Part shown: positions 17,117-27,327 of the stretch, piece after piece
Position numbering within the stretch: the first letter of the stretch is position 1
How the letters are laid out: each line of letters starts with the position of its first letter
NCBI GenBank assembly: GCA_025056965.1
Contig: JANWVF010000107.1
Coordinates: forward strand, 1-64,000
DNA: 64,000 nucleotides
Source: Thermoflexales bacterium
Lineage (GTDB): Bacteria; Chloroflexota; Anaerolineae; J036; Brachytrichaceae
Reading direction: 5' to 3'
Program-made: the position numbers and the translations under genes
The notes under the pieces: model-generated
What the model saw: the letters and a program-made list of their open reading frames with translations, nothing else
The model's database searches: none
Told to the model about the DNA's origin: nothing

Positions 17117-17919
17117 GCGAGACGATGCGCTACCGACCCCGCCGAGGCCGCCTGACGCCGAAGACACGCTTCGACGTGGCGCTAGCGCAACGCGCCGGGC
17201 GCCACCCGGCGCACTGGGTGCGCGCGCGCTGGTCAGCGTTGGCTACCGTGATCTGCCTGGCCGCAGCAGTGCTCGGCGCGCAGTGGTATGGCGGAGAACA
17301 CTGGCGCATTGGGGAGGTCACGGTGCAAAACAATGGCGGTGTGCCGGTCGAGGCGATCATCGGCGCGAGCGGGCTGCAGGGCGAGCACTTTCACTTTGCC
17401 GACCTGGACGCAGCCGCCAAAGCAGTGGACGACCTACCCGGCGTGGAGGCAGCCCTAATCAAGTGTCGCTGGGAGTGGCGCGCTGCGTGCACGATCACGA
17501 TTCAGCCGGCCCGCCCCATGGCGCTGTGGCAAAGCCGGAGCGGCAACGTGTGGAATGACTTCGAGGGCCGGGTGCAGATCGGCCAGGAGAACATGCCGGC
17601 TCAGCTCTTCATCCGCGTCGAAGATGGCGCGCTGCCGACGCCGGGTAGCCGGCTGGATCCGCGCTTATTGCGCGCGCTGAACGAATTGATCGCCGTGCAG
17701 CCGAACGTCACGCGCTACTCATACTCATCGCAATTCGGCTTGATGTGGATGAACGACCGCAAATGGCGGGTGCGATTGGGCGATGCGCCCTACGATGGCG
17801 CAATGAGCGACAAGCTCCGCCTGGCACAGGCCTTGCAGAAGCAGCTGGTGGACATAGGTATCGAGGCGCGCATTTTGGATGTGCGTTTCCTAGAGGCGCC
17901 CTATTACGTAGTGGAGTGA
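17113..17919 (+). CDS. ftsQ: FtsQ/DivIB-like cell division protein
   Basis: 268 residues: a basic cytoplasmic N-terminus (about 1-40), one membrane helix (about 44-60), then an extracytoplasmic POTRA-like domain (W-R-I-G-E-V-T-V-Q-N-N-G-G-V-P near residue 68, followed by L-P-G-V-E-A-A-L-I) and a beta-rich C-terminal domain. Sequence conservation in FtsQ is low; topology, the POTRA start and the position directly upstream of ftsA support the call. Stop/start overlap with ddl. Confidence 0.85.
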   Translation: MSETMRYRPRRGRLTPKTRFDVALAQRAGRHPAHWVRARWSALATVICLAAAVLGAQWYGGEHWRIGEVTVQNNGGVPVEAIIGASGLQGEHFHFADLDAAAKAVDDLPGVEAALIKCRWEWRAACTITIQPARPMALWQSRSGNVWNDFEGRVQIGQENMPAQLFIRVEDGALPTPGSRLDPRLLRALNELIAVQPNVTRYSYSSQFGLMWMNDRKWRVRLGDAPYDGAMSDKLRLAQALQKQLVDIGIEARILDVRFLEAPYYVVE

Positions 17920-17974
17920 GGCGGGGAGCGCGGAGCAGGCGCGGCTTGGCCGTCGCTCCTCGGCGTCGCAAGTC

Positions 17975-19204
17975 ATGGCAGAAGCAAAGACGATCACCGT
18001 TTTAGACGTCGGCAGCACGAAGGTGGTTGCGCTGGTCGGCGAAGCTACCGACAACGAGGCGGGCTTCACCGTCATCGGCGTCGGCATCGCAGCTGCGCGC
18101 GGCATCCGGCGCGGCCAAATTATTAACCTGAATGACGCGACGGCGTCCGTCAGGGAAGCGCTGGCCGGCGCTCAGGCCTCATCGGGGGTGAAGGCCTCGC
18201 ACGTGCTGATGTCTATCAGCGGCGGCCATATCGCCTCGCAGAACAGCCAGGGCGCAGTTGCCATCGGTCGCGGCGACCAGGGCGTGTCGTTCGACGACAT
18301 CAGCCGCTGCCTCGAATCGGCGCAGGCCATCACCGTGCCGAACAACCGCGAGATTCTTCACGTGATCCCACGCCACTTTCGGGTGGACGATCAAGATGGT
18401 GTGCGCAACCCGATCGGCATGCTCGGCTTTCGGTTGGAAGCGCAGGCGCACATCATCACCTGCGCGACGACGGCGATGCAGAACCTGCTCAAGTGCGCAC
18501 ACCTGGCTGGCGTGGAGGTGAGCGAGTTCGTGCTTTCGCCGCTGGCCTCTGCCGAGGCGGTGCTCACGCCGACCGAGCGCGAGATGGGGGCCGTGCTGGT
18601 GGACATCGGCGGCGGCACGACCGGCATCGCCCTGTTCATTGATGGGTCGGCCTGGTACACCAAGGTGCTGGAGATCGGCGGAGCGCACTTCACCAGCGAC
18701 CTAGCCCAAGTGCTGCGGCTGCCGATGGACGCCGCCGAGCACTTGAAGGTGAACTACGGGCACGCACATCCGCCGGATGTGCCGGGCGATCACGTGTGCG
18801 AAATCGCAGGCTTCGGCGACGAGCCGCGGGTGCGCGTCCTCAGGCGGGAGGCCGCCGAGATCCTGCGCGCCCGCGCCGATGAATTGTTCAGCTTAGTCGA
18901 ACAGGAGATCAGGCGCAGCGGTTATGACGGCCTTTTGCCGGCCGGACTTGTCATTACGGGAGGTGGTTCATTATTGCCGGGCATTAGGGAATCGGCGCGC
19001 GAGACGGCAGGTCGTCCCGTGCGCCTGACACGTCCGATGAATCTGCATGGCTTGGTGGACGCGCTCCAGTCCCCAGCTTTCTCGACGGCGGTCGGGATGT
19101 TGCACTGGGGATTGCAGGGTGTCGTTGCAAAGCCGAGCAAGCGCCGACGCTTTGGCTCTGGCCTGGATCTGCCGGGATGGTTGAGGAATCTGCTGCCGAG
19201 CTAA
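17975..19204 (+). CDS. ftsA: Cell division protein FtsA
   Basis: A 409-residue actin-fold ATPase that tethers FtsZ to the membrane. Phosphate-1 loop L-D-V-G-S-T-K-V-V-A, the phosphate-2 segment V-D-I-G-G-G-T-T-G-I-A, and I-T-G-G-G-S-L-L-P-G-I of the adenosine motif are clear. The C-terminus ends in an amphipathic stretch (L-P-G-W-L-R-N-L-L-P) matching the membrane-targeting helix. It starts 55 bases after ftsQ without a clear Shine-Dalgarno site. Confidence 0.96.
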   Translation: MAEAKTITVLDVGSTKVVALVGEATDNEAGFTVIGVGIAAARGIRRGQIINLNDATASVREALAGAQASSGVKASHVLMSISGGHIASQNSQGAVAIGRGDQGVSFDDISRCLESAQAITVPNNREILHVIPRHFRVDDQDGVRNPIGMLGFRLEAQAHIITCATTAMQNLLKCAHLAGVEVSEFVLSPLASAEAVLTPTEREMGAVLVDIGGGTTGIALFIDGSAWYTKVLEIGGAHFTSDLAQVLRLPMDAAEHLKVNYGHAHPPDVPGDHVCEIAGFGDEPRVRVLRREAAEILRARADELFSLVEQEIRRSGYDGLLPAGLVITGGGSLLPGIRESARETAGRPVRLTRPMNLHGLVDALQSPAFSTAVGMLHWGLQGVVAKPSKRRRFGSGLDLPGWLRNLLPS

Positions 19205-19319
19205 GGCCGTGCGCCGTTGTCTTGACCGTCGTACGAAACCCAGCTTCGAGCACCATAACCTCGAAGTCGGGCTTATCCGAGAGTTCGTTCGCTTTAACAA
19301 CCAAGGATTTTCAGAAAGC

Positions 19320-19361
19320 TGTGGATAACTCGCTTGACACTGTGGATAAGCAGAATAGAAT
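19320..19361 (+). promoter_or_regulatory. ftsZ promoter with two DnaA boxes
   Basis: TTGACA (19334-19339), a 16-base spacer and TAGAAT (19356-19361) make a near-consensus promoter 64 bases upstream of ftsZ. Two perfect DnaA boxes (TGTGGATAA) lie at 19320-19328, just upstream of the -35, and at 19341-19349, inside the spacer. DnaA bound to the second box would cover the promoter, which suggests direct control of ftsZ by DnaA (inference). Confidence 0.68.
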
Positions 19362-19424
19362 CTTTGAAACACCAGTGGGCAAGTCGAAGAATCCGCAGCG
19401 CACGATGATGGAGGAAGCAGTTCA

Positions 19425-20570
19425 ATGAATACACAATCAGAGGACTACTTGACGGGCATGCGCGCCGAGTCGCCTGCCCATATCAAAGTCGTCGGCGTTG
19501 GCGGAGGCGGTCAAAACGCGGTCAACCGAATGATCGCTGAAGGCCTCACCGGTGTTGAGTTCATCGCGGTGAACACCGACCAGCAGGCGTTGATGCTCAG
19601 CCATGCGCCGATTCGCGTGCGCATCGGCGACAAGGTAACGCGCGGCTTGGGCGCTGGTGGCAATGCCGAGGTGGGTCAGAAAGCAGCCGAGGAGTCGGCT
19701 GATGAGATCTACGACTTGCTCAAAGGTGCCGACATGGTGTTCATCACGTGTGGCCTGGGCGGCGGCACGGGCACCGGTGCGGCGCCTGTGATTGCCCGCA
19801 TCTCCAAGGAACTGAACGCCCTCACGATCGCTGTGGTGACCAAGCCCTTCTCGTTCGAGGGAACGCCGCGCATGCACACGGCAGAGGCCGGTATCGAGCG
19901 CCTCAAAGAGCATGTGGACACTCTGATCGTCATCCCGAACGACCGCTTGTTGGACATCGTCGGCCAGAAAGCTACGCTCCAACAAGCCTTCCGAACGGCG
20001 GATGACGTGTTGCGCCAGGGCATCCAAGGCATCAGCGAAGTAATCACCGTGCCTGGCCTGATCAACCTCGACTTCGCCGATGTGCGCACCATTATGTCGG
20101 AGGGCGGCGCTGCTCTGATGGCAGTAGGCGTGGGTAGCGGCGAAGGACGCGCGCGCACGGCGGCCGAGCAAGCCATCGCCTCAAACTTGCTGGATGTAAC
20201 CATTGATGGTGCGCGCGGCATCCTGTTTAACATTACCGGCGGGCAAGATCTCAGCCTGTTCGAGGTGAACGAAGCTGCTACGATCATCAAGTCGGCAGCG
20301 CATCCCGACTGCAACGTGATCTTCGGCGCGGTAGTGGACGAGAACATGAAAGATCAGGTGCGCATCACGGTGATTGCGACCGGCTTCGACCATCAGGGCA
20401 ACGTCGCGCGGCGGACGATCCGCCCAAGCAGTGCGACGTTGCGGACGGCTACGGCGAAGCATGCCGCGCGCCCGTTCGCGTCTGGGGCGTCATCCGCCGA
20501 GCCTGAACCCGAGCCGGCGCGTTTCGATCCTGATAACCTGGAACTTCCTTCGTTCCTGCGCCGGCGATAG
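19425..20570 (+). CDS. ftsZ: Cell division GTPase FtsZ
   Basis: 381 residues. FtsZ polymerises with GTP to form the division ring. The G1 region [12 protein letters not shown], the tubulin signature [10 protein letters not shown] and the T7 loop N-L-D-F-A-D-V are intact; the end [10 protein letters not shown] is the conserved tail that binds FtsA. A linker of about 45 residues precedes the tail. GGAGGAAG lies 7 bases upstream of the ATG. It has its own promoter in addition to readthrough from ftsA. Confidence 0.98.
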   Translation: MNTQSEDYLTGMRAESPAHIKVVGVGGGGQNAVNRMIAEGLTGVEFIAVNTDQQALMLSHAPIRVRIGDKVTRGLGAGGNAEVGQKAAEESADEIYDLLKGADMVFITCGLGGGTGTGAAPVIARISKELNALTIAVVTKPFSFEGTPRMHTAEAGIERLKEHVDTLIVIPNDRLLDIVGQKATLQQAFRTADDVLRQGIQGISEVITVPGLINLDFADVRTIMSEGGAALMAVGVGSGEGRARTAAEQAIASNLLDVTIDGARGILFNITGGQDLSLFEVNEAATIIKSAAHPDCNVIFGAVVDENMKDQVRITVIATGFDHQGNVARRTIRPSSATLRTATAKHAARPFASGASSAEPEPEPARFDPDNLELPSFLRRR

Positions 20571-20607
20571 CGCTCCTGGCAATCAGAGAGAAGGTGCATC
20601 TCCGGCA

Positions 20608-20645
20608 GCAGGGTGATTCGCCAATGCGCGGTCACCCTGCCTTTG
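20608..20645 (+). terminator. Probable terminator after ftsZ
   Basis: A perfect 9-bp stem (GCAGGGTGA at 20608-20616 with TCACCCTGC at 20632-20640) followed by CTTTGTCT, a weak T-tract. It probably ends the dcw transcript. Confidence 0.6.
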
Positions 20646-20699
20646 TCTAGGTGGCAAGTCGTAGACCTTAAACTTGGATTAGAATGCGTGTCTCTCCTC

Positions 20700-20742
20700 G
20701 CCATATCTGGCGCAGAGCAAATGTTCTAGCGCCAGATATGGC
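20700..20742. promoter_or_regulatory. Long perfect palindrome in front of nrdR
   Basis: GCCATATCTGGCGC (20700-20713) is inverted perfectly at 20729-20742, and the 15-base centre is itself partly symmetric, so all 43 bases fold into one hairpin. It ends 11 bases before the nrdR ATG and has no T-run, so it is more likely an operator or a translation-control hairpin than a terminator. It does not match the usual NrdR box. A TAGAAT at 20680-20685 could be the -10 element upstream. Confidence 0.55.
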
Positions 20743-20753
20743 ATAAGTGAGCC

Positions 20754-21206
20754 ATGAAATGTCCAAGCTGTGGTTCGAGTGACACGCATGTGATTGACAC
20801 GGTACGCGAGCCATCTGGAGGGATACGCCGCCGGCGCAGTTGTAAGGCATGCGGGCATCGTTTCAACACTATCGAGCGCATCGTTGAGACGACGCCACTG
20901 GTCATCAAACGCGACGGCCGGCGGGAACCGTTCAATCGGGAGAAGATTCTCGAAGGGGTGCGCATCGCCTGCGCTAAACGGGCGGTTGCGGCGGAAGACA
21001 TTGAGCGGCTTGTCAATCAGATCGAGGCGCGAGTGCTCGCCATGAATGTGAGCGAGGTGACGGCGCGCACCATCGGCGACATGGTGCTGCAGGGGCTGCG
21101 CGAGCTGGATGAGGTGGCCTACATTCGTTATGCAATCGTCTACCTCAACCTGAAGGATCTCGAGAGCGTGAAAGGCGAGATCGAGCGGCTCCTAGGCGAG
21201 CGTTAG
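20754..21206 (+). CDS. nrdR: Ribonucleotide reductase repressor NrdR
   Basis: 150 residues, the standard NrdR length. N-terminal zinc ribbon (C-P-S-C at 3-6 and C-K-A-C near residue 31) followed by an ATP-cone that senses ATP/dATP ([14 protein letters not shown]). NrdR represses ribonucleotide reductase genes when dATP is high. It lies 37 bases upstream of nrdJ and probably shares its transcript. Confidence 0.97.
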   Translation: MKCPSCGSSDTHVIDTVREPSGGIRRRRSCKACGHRFNTIERIVETTPLVIKRDGRREPFNREKILEGVRIACAKRAVAAEDIERLVNQIEARVLAMNVSEVTARTIGDMVLQGLRELDEVAYIRYAIVYLNLKDLESVKGEIERLLGER

Positions 21207-21243
21207 TCACTCATCAACCAGTCATCACTCAGGAAGTATACGC

Positions 21244-24200
21244 ATGAAGATCACACGACGATTTACCCGGGCTGGCGAAAGCCCATACGCCGACATTCGC
21301 TTTGTCAAACGCAGCTCCGTCATCCGCAATCCCGACGGTTCGACGGTGTTCGAGATGCACGACATTGATGTGCCGGAGAACTTCTCCCAAGTGGCCACCG
21401 ACATCCTTGCCCAGAAGTACTTCCGGAAGGCCGGCGTGCCCAGCGCAACCGTGCGCGTGCGCGAGCGCGGCGTGCCCGCATGGCTGCAGCGCAGCGTGCC
21501 GGCGGAGGGCGCGGAGCTGAACCACGGCGAACGCGACAGCAAACAAGTCTTTAATCGCCTGGCCGGCTGCTGGACTTACTGGGGATGGAAACATCAATAC
21601 TTCGACAGCGAAGAGGACGCGCGTGCCTTCTACGATGAGTTATGTTATATGCTGGCCAAGCAAATGGCCGCGCCAAACAGCCCACAATGGTTCAACACAG
21701 GCTTGAACTGGGCCTACGGCATCACCGGCCCATCGCAAGGGCATTACTACGTGGACCCGCGCACCGGCAAGGCGAAGCGTTCCGAGGATGCCTATACCCA
21801 TCCGCAGCCTCATGCTTGCTTTATCCAGTCCATCGAGGACGACCTGGTGAACGAGGGCGGCATCATGGATCTCTGGGTGCGCGAGGCGCGCATCTTCAAG
21901 TACGGCAGCGGCACCGGCAGCAACTTCTCCAAGCTGCGCGCCGAGAACGAGCCGCTAAGCGGCGGCGGCAAATCGTCCGGCTTGATGAGCTTTCTGAAGA
22001 TCGGCGATCGCGCAGCCGGCGCCATCAAGAGCGGCGGCACCACTCGGCGCGCCGCCAAGATGGTCATCCTGGATGTGGACCATCCCGACATCGAGGCCTT
22101 CATTGATTGGAAGGTCATCGAGGAGCAAAAGGTGGCAGCGCTGGTGACCGGCAGCAAGCTTAACAACCGGCACCTGAACGCGATCATGCGGGCCTGCCAT
22201 GAGTGGGAAGACGCCGCGACTCGCTTCGATCGCAAGAAGAACGCCAAACTCGCGCAGGCCATCGCCGAGGCGCGCAAGGTGCTCATCCCACAGAATTACA
22301 TCGAGCGCGTCATCCAGTTCGCGCAGCAGGGCTACACCAGCATCCACTTCCCGGAGTACGACACCGACTGGAACAGCGAGGCCTATGCGACGGTGAGCGG
22401 ACAGAACAGCAACAACAGCGTGCGCGTCACCAACGAGTTCATGCAGGCGGTGATCGAGGACAAGGAGTGGGGGCTAATTTGGCGCACGGAGATCGAGAAG
22501 GCGAAAAAGGAGGGACGCGCGCCGAAGCCCAAGCGCATGGTGAAGGCACGCGACCTATGGCGCAAGATCGCCGAGGCGGCTTGGCACTGTGCCGACCCGG
22601 GCATCCAGTATCACACCACGATCAACGAGTGGCATACCTGCCCGGCCGATGGCGAGATCCGCGCCAGCAACCCATGCAGCGAATACATGTTCCTCGACGA
22701 CACCGCGTGCAACTTGGCCTCCCTAAACCTGATGGCTTTCTACGACCAGGACAGTGGCGTCTTCGACGTTGAGGCCTATCGCCATGCCGTGCGCCTATGG
22801 ACAATCGTGCTGGAGATCAGCGTGCTAATGGCGCAGTTCCCAAGCCAACGTGTGGCCGAACTGAGCTATGAGTTCCGCACGCTAGGCCTGGGTTATGCCA
22901 ACCTCGGCGCGCTGCTGATGGTCATGGGCGTGCCGTATGACAGCGAGCGCGGCCGCGCCATTTGTGGCGCGCTGACGGCCATCATGCACTGCCATGCCTA
23001 CGCGACGAGCGCCGAGATGGCGAAGGAGCTGGGGCCGTTCCCCGGCTATGCGCGCAACAAGCCATACATGCTGCGGGTGATCCGCAACCATCGCCGCGCG
23101 GCTTATAACGCGCCAGCCTCGGAATACGAGGGGCTCAGCATCACGCCGATGGGCATTGACCCGGCGCATTGCCCGGACTATCTGCTGAAGGCGGCGCGTG
23201 AGGACGCCGACCGCATGCTGGCGCTGGGCGAACAATACGGCTATCGCAACGCGCAGGTCACGGTCATCGCGCCGACGGGCTGCTTGGTGGCAGGCTCTCT
23301 GGTGGCGACCGACCGCGGCCTCGTTCCGCTCGGCACACTGGGCGATGTCAACGGCCCGCGGTGGCAGGATGTGGACTTCTTCGTTCAGACGGATGCCGGG
23401 CCGCGGCGCGCGACGAAGTTCTACGTCAACGGCGTCGCGCCGACGCGCAAGATCAAAACGGCCTGCGGCTACGAGATTCAGGGGACGCACCAGCATCGCA
23501 TCCGCGTTGTAGACGCCCAAACGGGAGAATGGGCGTGGAAGCGCTTTGCGGACATCCGAAAGGGCGATGTGGTGCCGTTAGCGATGAACACGCTCATCGG
23601 GCAGCCGCAGCTGGTGAGTTTGCCCCCGCTGGGCGAGTTGCGCTGGGATGACGAGCGCCCCGTGCGTGCGCCCGGTCGAATGACGCCGGAACTTGCCGAG
23701 CTAGTCGGCTACTTCATGAGCGCCGGCTCGTTGTGCGCCGATGGCCTGCGCGTCTGCGTATCCAAGGAAGATGCCGATGTGGTGCAGCACCTCATCGGGC
23801 TCATCGAGCGGCTGTTCGGCCTGACGTGCCAGGTTGAACTTAAGCCGGGGTGTGTCGAGGTCACGCTGCGATCGGCGGCCTTGGCCCAGTGGTGGGAAGC
23901 GTGTGGCTTCGGCAAGCTGCCACCTCGTGGACATGCCGACGGCGCGCATGTGCCCCGCGTTCCCAGTGCCGTGCTCTACACGAACAACAGGGCTTGCTAT
24001 GCAGCCTTCCTGCGTGGGCTGTTCGAGGCCGATGGCACGGTTGCCGGAGGCGTGCTGTGCTGGTCAACCGTTCACGCCGAGTTCTCGCAGCAGGTGAAGT
24101 CTCTCCTGTTGGCGCTGGGTCTGCCGACGACGACCCAGCGCGAGGCCACCCGTTGGGGCCAGTCGTATGTGCTTCGGCTGCGCAACCCTTCGTATAACGA

Positions 24201-26163
24201 TGCCTTCAAGCAGAAGATCGGCTTCATCGGGATGCGCAAGCGGTCGGCCATACAGCTGACCGACGAGGGTCAATCGGTGCGCTACGACTTACTGGCTTTG
24301 CCGGAGGCGGCCCTTGCGCAGGCGCCGGCCGGCGCGCGAGGGCGCAACCGAGTCAAACTCGCTTGGCTGCGCTATGCCGCGGCGCCATGCGTCGGCCCGC
24401 AGCATGCCCACGCGGCCATTCCAGATCCGGCGCTGGAACCTGCGCTAGATTTCTACTACGACGTGGTCGAGGAGAACGCTGATGGCGGCGAACAACTCAC
24501 CTACGACCTCTCCGTGCCGGACAACGTGACCTACATCGCGAACGGCTTCGTCAGCCACAACACCATTGGCTTGGTCATGGACTGCGACACTACCGGCATC
24601 GAGCCGGATTTCGCGCTGGTGAAGTTCAAGAAGCTGGCCGGCGGGGGCTACTTCAAGATCGTCAACCAGAGCGTGCCGCCCGCGCTGCGCCGGCTTGGCT
24701 ACAGCGAGGCACAGATCGAGGACATCGTGAAGTATGCGGTCGGGCATGGCACGCTGCGTGGATGCCCGTTCATCAACCCCGACTCCCTCAAGGCGCGCGG
24801 CTTTACCGACGAGGCGCTGGCCAAGGTCGAGGCGGCACTGGCTACGGCCTTTGAGATTCAGTTTGCCTTCAACAAGTGGACGCTAGGCGAAGACTTCTGT
24901 AAGAACGTGCTCGGCTTCAGCGACGCGCAACTGAACGACTACAAGTTCAACATGTTGCAGGCGCTGGGTTTCAGCAAGGCCGAGATCAGCGCGGCCAACG
25001 ACTACGTATGCGGCACGATGACCCTAGAGGGCGCGCCCCATCTGAAGGCCGAGCACTTGCCGGTGTTTGACTGCGCTAACAAGTGCGGTAAATACGGCAA
25101 GCGCTTTATCCGACCCGAAGGTCACATCCTGATGATGGCCGCGGCTCAGCCGTTCCTCAGCGGCGCGATCAGCAAGACGATCAACCTGCCCAACGAGTCC
25201 ACGGTTGAGGACGTGGCCAACGCCTACATGTTGTCGTGGAAGGTCGGCACGAAAGCCAACGCGCTGTATCGGGACGGATCGAAGCTGAGCCAGCCGCTGA
25301 ACACCTCGAGCGACGAGGCAGAAGAAGCCGCGGCCGAGCTGGTGAGCGAGGCCGGCCAGGGGTTGCCGGTGACCCCACAGCAACAGCAGGTGATCGAGAA
25401 GGTGGTGGTGCGCTACCTCGCCAAGCAGCGTCGCCTGCCGAACCGGCGGGCCGGTTATACGCAGAAGGCCAAGATCGGTGGCCAGAGCATCTTCCTGCGC
25501 ACCGGCGAGTACGAAGATGGCACACTCGGCGAGATCTTCATTGACATGCACAAGGAAGGCGCCGGCTTCCGCAGCTTGCTCAACTGCTTCGCCATCGCCG
25601 TGTCGCTCGGCCTGCAGTACGGCGTGCCGCTCGACGAATTCGTGGATCAATTCATCTTCACCAAATTCGAGCCGTCCGGTGTCGTCACCGGCAACGACCA
25701 TATCAAGATGGCGACCAGCGTGATTGACTACATCTTCCGCGAGCTGGCGATCACATACCTAGGTCGCGAGGACTTGGCGCACGTCGGCGCAACGTCTGAG
25801 GTGCCAGAGCCGGAGTATCTCGAGGAAGAGGTAGTGAGTGAGCGCCGGGTGTCGCCTGCGCAGTTGCGTCTGCCCGGCCGCGCCTTCCACGACGAGACGG
25901 CGCAGCAGAACGGCCACGTACACGTTCAGGGGAGCGAGGGCCAAGCGCCGCGCAACGGGCGTGCCGTGGCGCAGTCCGTGAGACGCGCTTCTGCGACGCC
26001 GACGGCCAAGGCCGACGACGCCGGCCGCAGGGAGAAGGCGCACCAAGCACGGTTGAAAGGCTACGAAGGCGATCCATGTCCGGAATGCGGCGCATGGACG
26101 CTGGTGCGCAGCGGAACCTGCCTGAAGTGTGACACCTGCGGCAGCACCACCGGCTGCTCGTAG
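21244..26163 (+). CDS. nrdJ: Adenosylcobalamin-dependent ribonucleotide reductase with intein
   Basis: The 1639-residue precursor contains an in-frame intein of 427 residues; splicing would give a 1212-residue class II reductase, the usual size of the large B12-dependent type. It reduces ribonucleotides to deoxyribonucleotides without oxygen dependence. Visible parts: N-terminal [10 protein letters not shown], the catalytic barrel with [10 protein letters not shown] and C-N-L-A-S-L-N, the A-P-T-G/T-I-G-L loop split by the intein, and a C-terminal cysteine-rich tail (C-P-E-C-G, C-L-K-C, C-G-S-T-T-G-C) that relays reducing equivalents. AGGAAG lies 7 bases upstream of the ATG. No cobalamin riboswitch is present in the 37-base gap. 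Confidence 0.96.
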   Translation: MKITRRFTRAGESPYADIRFVKRSSVIRNPDGSTVFEMHDIDVPENFSQVATDILAQKYFRKAGVPSATVRVRERGVPAWLQRSVPAEGAELNHGERDSKQVFNRLAGCWTYWGWKHQYFDSEEDARAFYDELCYMLAKQMAAPNSPQWFNTGLNWAYGITGPSQGHYYVDPRTGKAKRSEDAYTHPQPHACFIQSIEDDLVNEGGIMDLWVREARIFKYGSGTGSNFSKLRAENEPLSGGGKSSGLMSFLKIGDRAAGAIKSGGTTRRAAKMVILDVDHPDIEAFIDWKVIEEQKVAALVTGSKLNNRHLNAIMRACHEWEDAATRFDRKKNAKLAQAIAEARKVLIPQNYIERVIQFAQQGYTSIHFPEYDTDWNSEAYATVSGQNSNNSVRVTNEFMQAVIEDKEWGLIWRTEIEKAKKEGRAPKPKRMVKARDLWRKIAEAAWHCADPGIQYHTTINEWHTCPADGEIRASNPCSEYMFLDDTACNLASLNLMAFYDQDSGVFDVEAYRHAVRLWTIVLEISVLMAQFPSQRVAELSYEFRTLGLGYANLGALLMVMGVPYDSERGRAICGALTAIMHCHAYATSAEMAKELGPFPGYARNKPYMLRVIRNHRRAAYNAPASEYEGLSITPMGIDPAHCPDYLLKAAREDADRMLALGEQYGYRNAQVTVIAPTGCLVAGSLVATDRGLVPLGTLGDVNGPRWQDVDFFVQTDAGPRRATKFYVNGVAPTRKIKTACGYEIQGTHQHRIRVVDAQTGEWAWKRFADIRKGDVVPLAMNTLIGQPQLVSLPPLGELRWDDERPVRAPGRMTPELAELVGYFMSAGSLCADGLRVCVSKEDADVVQHLIGLIERLFGLTCQVELKPGCVEVTLRSAALAQWWEACGFGKLPPRGHADGAHVPRVPSAVLYTNNRACYAAFLRGLFEADGTVAGGVLCWSTVHAEFSQQVKSLLLALGLPTTTQREATRWGQSYVLRLRNPSYNDAFKQKIGFIGMRKRSAIQLTDEGQSVRYDLLALPEAALAQAPAGARGRNRVKLAWLRYAAAPCVGPQHAHAAIPDPALEPALDFYYDVVEENADGGEQLTYDLSVPDNVTYIANGFVSHNTIGLVMDCDTTGIEPDFALVKFKKLAGGGYFKIVNQSVPPALRRLGYSEAQIEDIVKYAVGHGTLRGCPFINPDSLKARGFTDEALAKVEAALATAFEIQFAFNKWTLGEDFCKNVLGFSDAQLNDYKFNMLQALGFSKAEISAANDYVCGTMTLEGAPHLKAEHLPVFDCANKCGKYGKRFIRPEGHILMMAAAQPFLSGAISKTINLPNESTVEDVANAYMLSWKVGTKANALYRDGSKLSQPLNTSSDEAEEAAAELVSEAGQGLPVTPQQQQVIEKVVVRYLAKQRRLPNRRAGYTQKAKIGGQSIFLRTGEYEDGTLGEIFIDMHKEGAGFRSLLNCFAIAVSLGLQYGVPLDEFVDQFIFTKFEPSGVVTGNDHIKMATSVIDYIFRELAITYLGREDLAHVGATSEVPEPEYLEEEVVSERRVSPAQLRLPGRAFHDETAQQNGHVHVQGSEGQAPRNGRAVAQSVRRASATPTAKADDAGRREKAHQARLKGYEGDPCPECGAWTLVRSGTCLKCDTCGSTTGCS
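23281..24561 (+). mobile_element. Intein in NrdJ (residues 680-1106)
   Basis: The element begins at Cys680 (C-L-V-A-G-S-L-V) and ends in V-S-H-N before Thr1107. Splicing blocks are present: block A with Cys1, block B G-T-H-Q-H-R-I (TxxH), block [10 protein letters not shown] and block G His-Asn, so it should splice as a class 1 intein with Thr as +1 nucleophile. A LAGLIDADG homing-endonuclease region sits in the middle: [10 protein letters not shown] and [11 protein letters not shown]. The second motif is intact; in the first the acidic catalytic residue is replaced by Ala, so the endonuclease may be inactive or impaired. The insertion point A-P-T-G^T-I is a conserved reductase active-site loop. 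Confidence 0.93.
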
Positions 26164-26188
26164 GGCGCTCGGTCTTTTGAAGCACAGG

Positions 26189-26225
26189 ACAGCCGACGGC
26201 CGGCCGAGCCGTCGGCTGTTCTTTT
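26189..26225 (+). terminator. Terminator after nrdJ
   Basis: A perfect 11-bp stem (ACAGCCGACGG at 26189-26199 with CCGTCGGCTGT at 26209-26219) followed by TCTTTT. Confidence 0.88.
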
Positions 26226-26324
26226 CTCGTCGCGCCTGACCGAACTTGTCAAACCTAGCTTGGCAACTTGCCAACCGGCCGCAACCGGCGCGGGTTGGAT
26301 GTTCAGGTGATATATTCCTTCGCG

Positions 26325-27299
26325 ATGTCGGAGGCGTTCTCGACTCAGGACTACCTGGACTTTCGGCGGGCGCGCTCGAAATGCTTTTTGCGCAAGGCGT
26401 GGGCGCTGTTGTCCGGCCACAAAACCGATCTGATGGCATGGGACGAGGTGCGCGACAAGCTCAAGCTGCGCGGCTTCATCCGCCGCGGCATCCAGGCTGT
26501 GCCGGTGGATAAGATCAAAGGCAGCGTCGGCCGCTATCGGGACTTCGATAATGCCTTCTTGCCCGCCAACGAAGGTAGTAGCAGCCGCTGGCGCAAGATC
26601 AACCGCGCTTTCTACAACGACATCAGCCTGCCTCCGGTCTCGCTCTACAAAGTCGGAGACGTGTATTTCGTCCTGGACGGCAATCATCGCGTGTCGGTTG
26701 CCCGCGAGCACGGCGTGAAATACATAGACGCCGACGTGCAAGAGGCCGTCACGCGCGTGCCGGTCACGGCAGAGGACATAGACGCAGACACACTCGAGCT
26801 GTTGGGCGAGTATGCCGAGTTCCTCGAACGCACGCGGCTGGATGTGCTGCGGCCCGAGCAGAACATCCGTTTCTCCATCGGCGGCGGCTACGCGCGCCTG
26901 CTCGAACACATCGCCGTGCATCGCTATTTCATGGGGCTGAATCTCCAGCGCGAGGTCAGCGAGGATGAAGCGGTGACGGACTGGTATGACCACGTTTACA
27001 AGCCGATTGTGGAGGCGATTCGCAAAGAAGGCATCCTTCGGGACTTCCCCGGCCGGACCGAAGCTGACCTATATCTGTGGATCATGGATCACAAGCACTA
27101 CCTGGAGGAACATTGCGGCCACGACGTTCCGGCGGAGGAGGCCGTCGCCGACTATGCCGAACATTTTGGGGAGAAGCCTCCTCTGCGCCGCGTGCAGGCA
27201 GCCTTCGATCACATCGTCGGGGCGATCAGCGCCGTTCTGCCGCACTGGTCGCACAACGGCAGCATTGATCCGGTCGAGGCGGAAATCGTCAGGCACTGA
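26325..27299 (+). CDS. DUF4032-type protein with ParB/Srx-like N-domain
   Basis: 324 residues from the ATG at 26325; an upstream in-frame extension to 26268 looks non-coding. The segment V-G-D-V-Y-F-V-L-D-G-N-H-R-V-S-V-A (about residues 104-120) is the core motif of the ParB/sulfiredoxin nuclease-like fold seen in DUF4032 proteins; the C-terminal half (D-W-Y-D-H-V-Y-K-P-I, D-H-K-H-Y-L-E-E) matches the DUF4032 pattern. Biochemical role unknown. It stands alone between the nrdJ terminator and a convergent operon. Confidence 0.75.
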   Translation: MSEAFSTQDYLDFRRARSKCFLRKAWALLSGHKTDLMAWDEVRDKLKLRGFIRRGIQAVPVDKIKGSVGRYRDFDNAFLPANEGSSSRWRKINRAFYNDISLPPVSLYKVGDVYFVLDGNHRVSVAREHGVKYIDADVQEAVTRVPVTAEDIDADTLELLGEYAEFLERTRLDVLRPEQNIRFSIGGGYARLLEHIAVHRYFMGLNLQREVSEDEAVTDWYDHVYKPIVEAIRKEGILRDFPGRTEADLYLWIMDHKHYLEEHCGHDVPAEEAVADYAEHFGEKPPLRRVQAAFDHIVGAISAVLPHWSHNGSIDPVEAEIVRH

Positions 27300-27327
27300 A
27301 GCTCGCAGACGCAGCAATTAGCGGGCT

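Noticed and set aside
19177..19428. 83-residue ORF between ftsA and ftsZ
   Set aside because: It runs through the ftsA 3' end, the ftsZ promoter and DnaA boxes, and resembles no protein family.
20700..20742. NrdR box
   Set aside because: The palindrome does not match the ACAC-A/T-rich-GTGT pattern of NrdR boxes.
21207..21243. Cobalamin riboswitch in front of nrdJ
   Set aside because: Only 37 bases separate nrdR and nrdJ, far too short, and no B12-box sequence is present.
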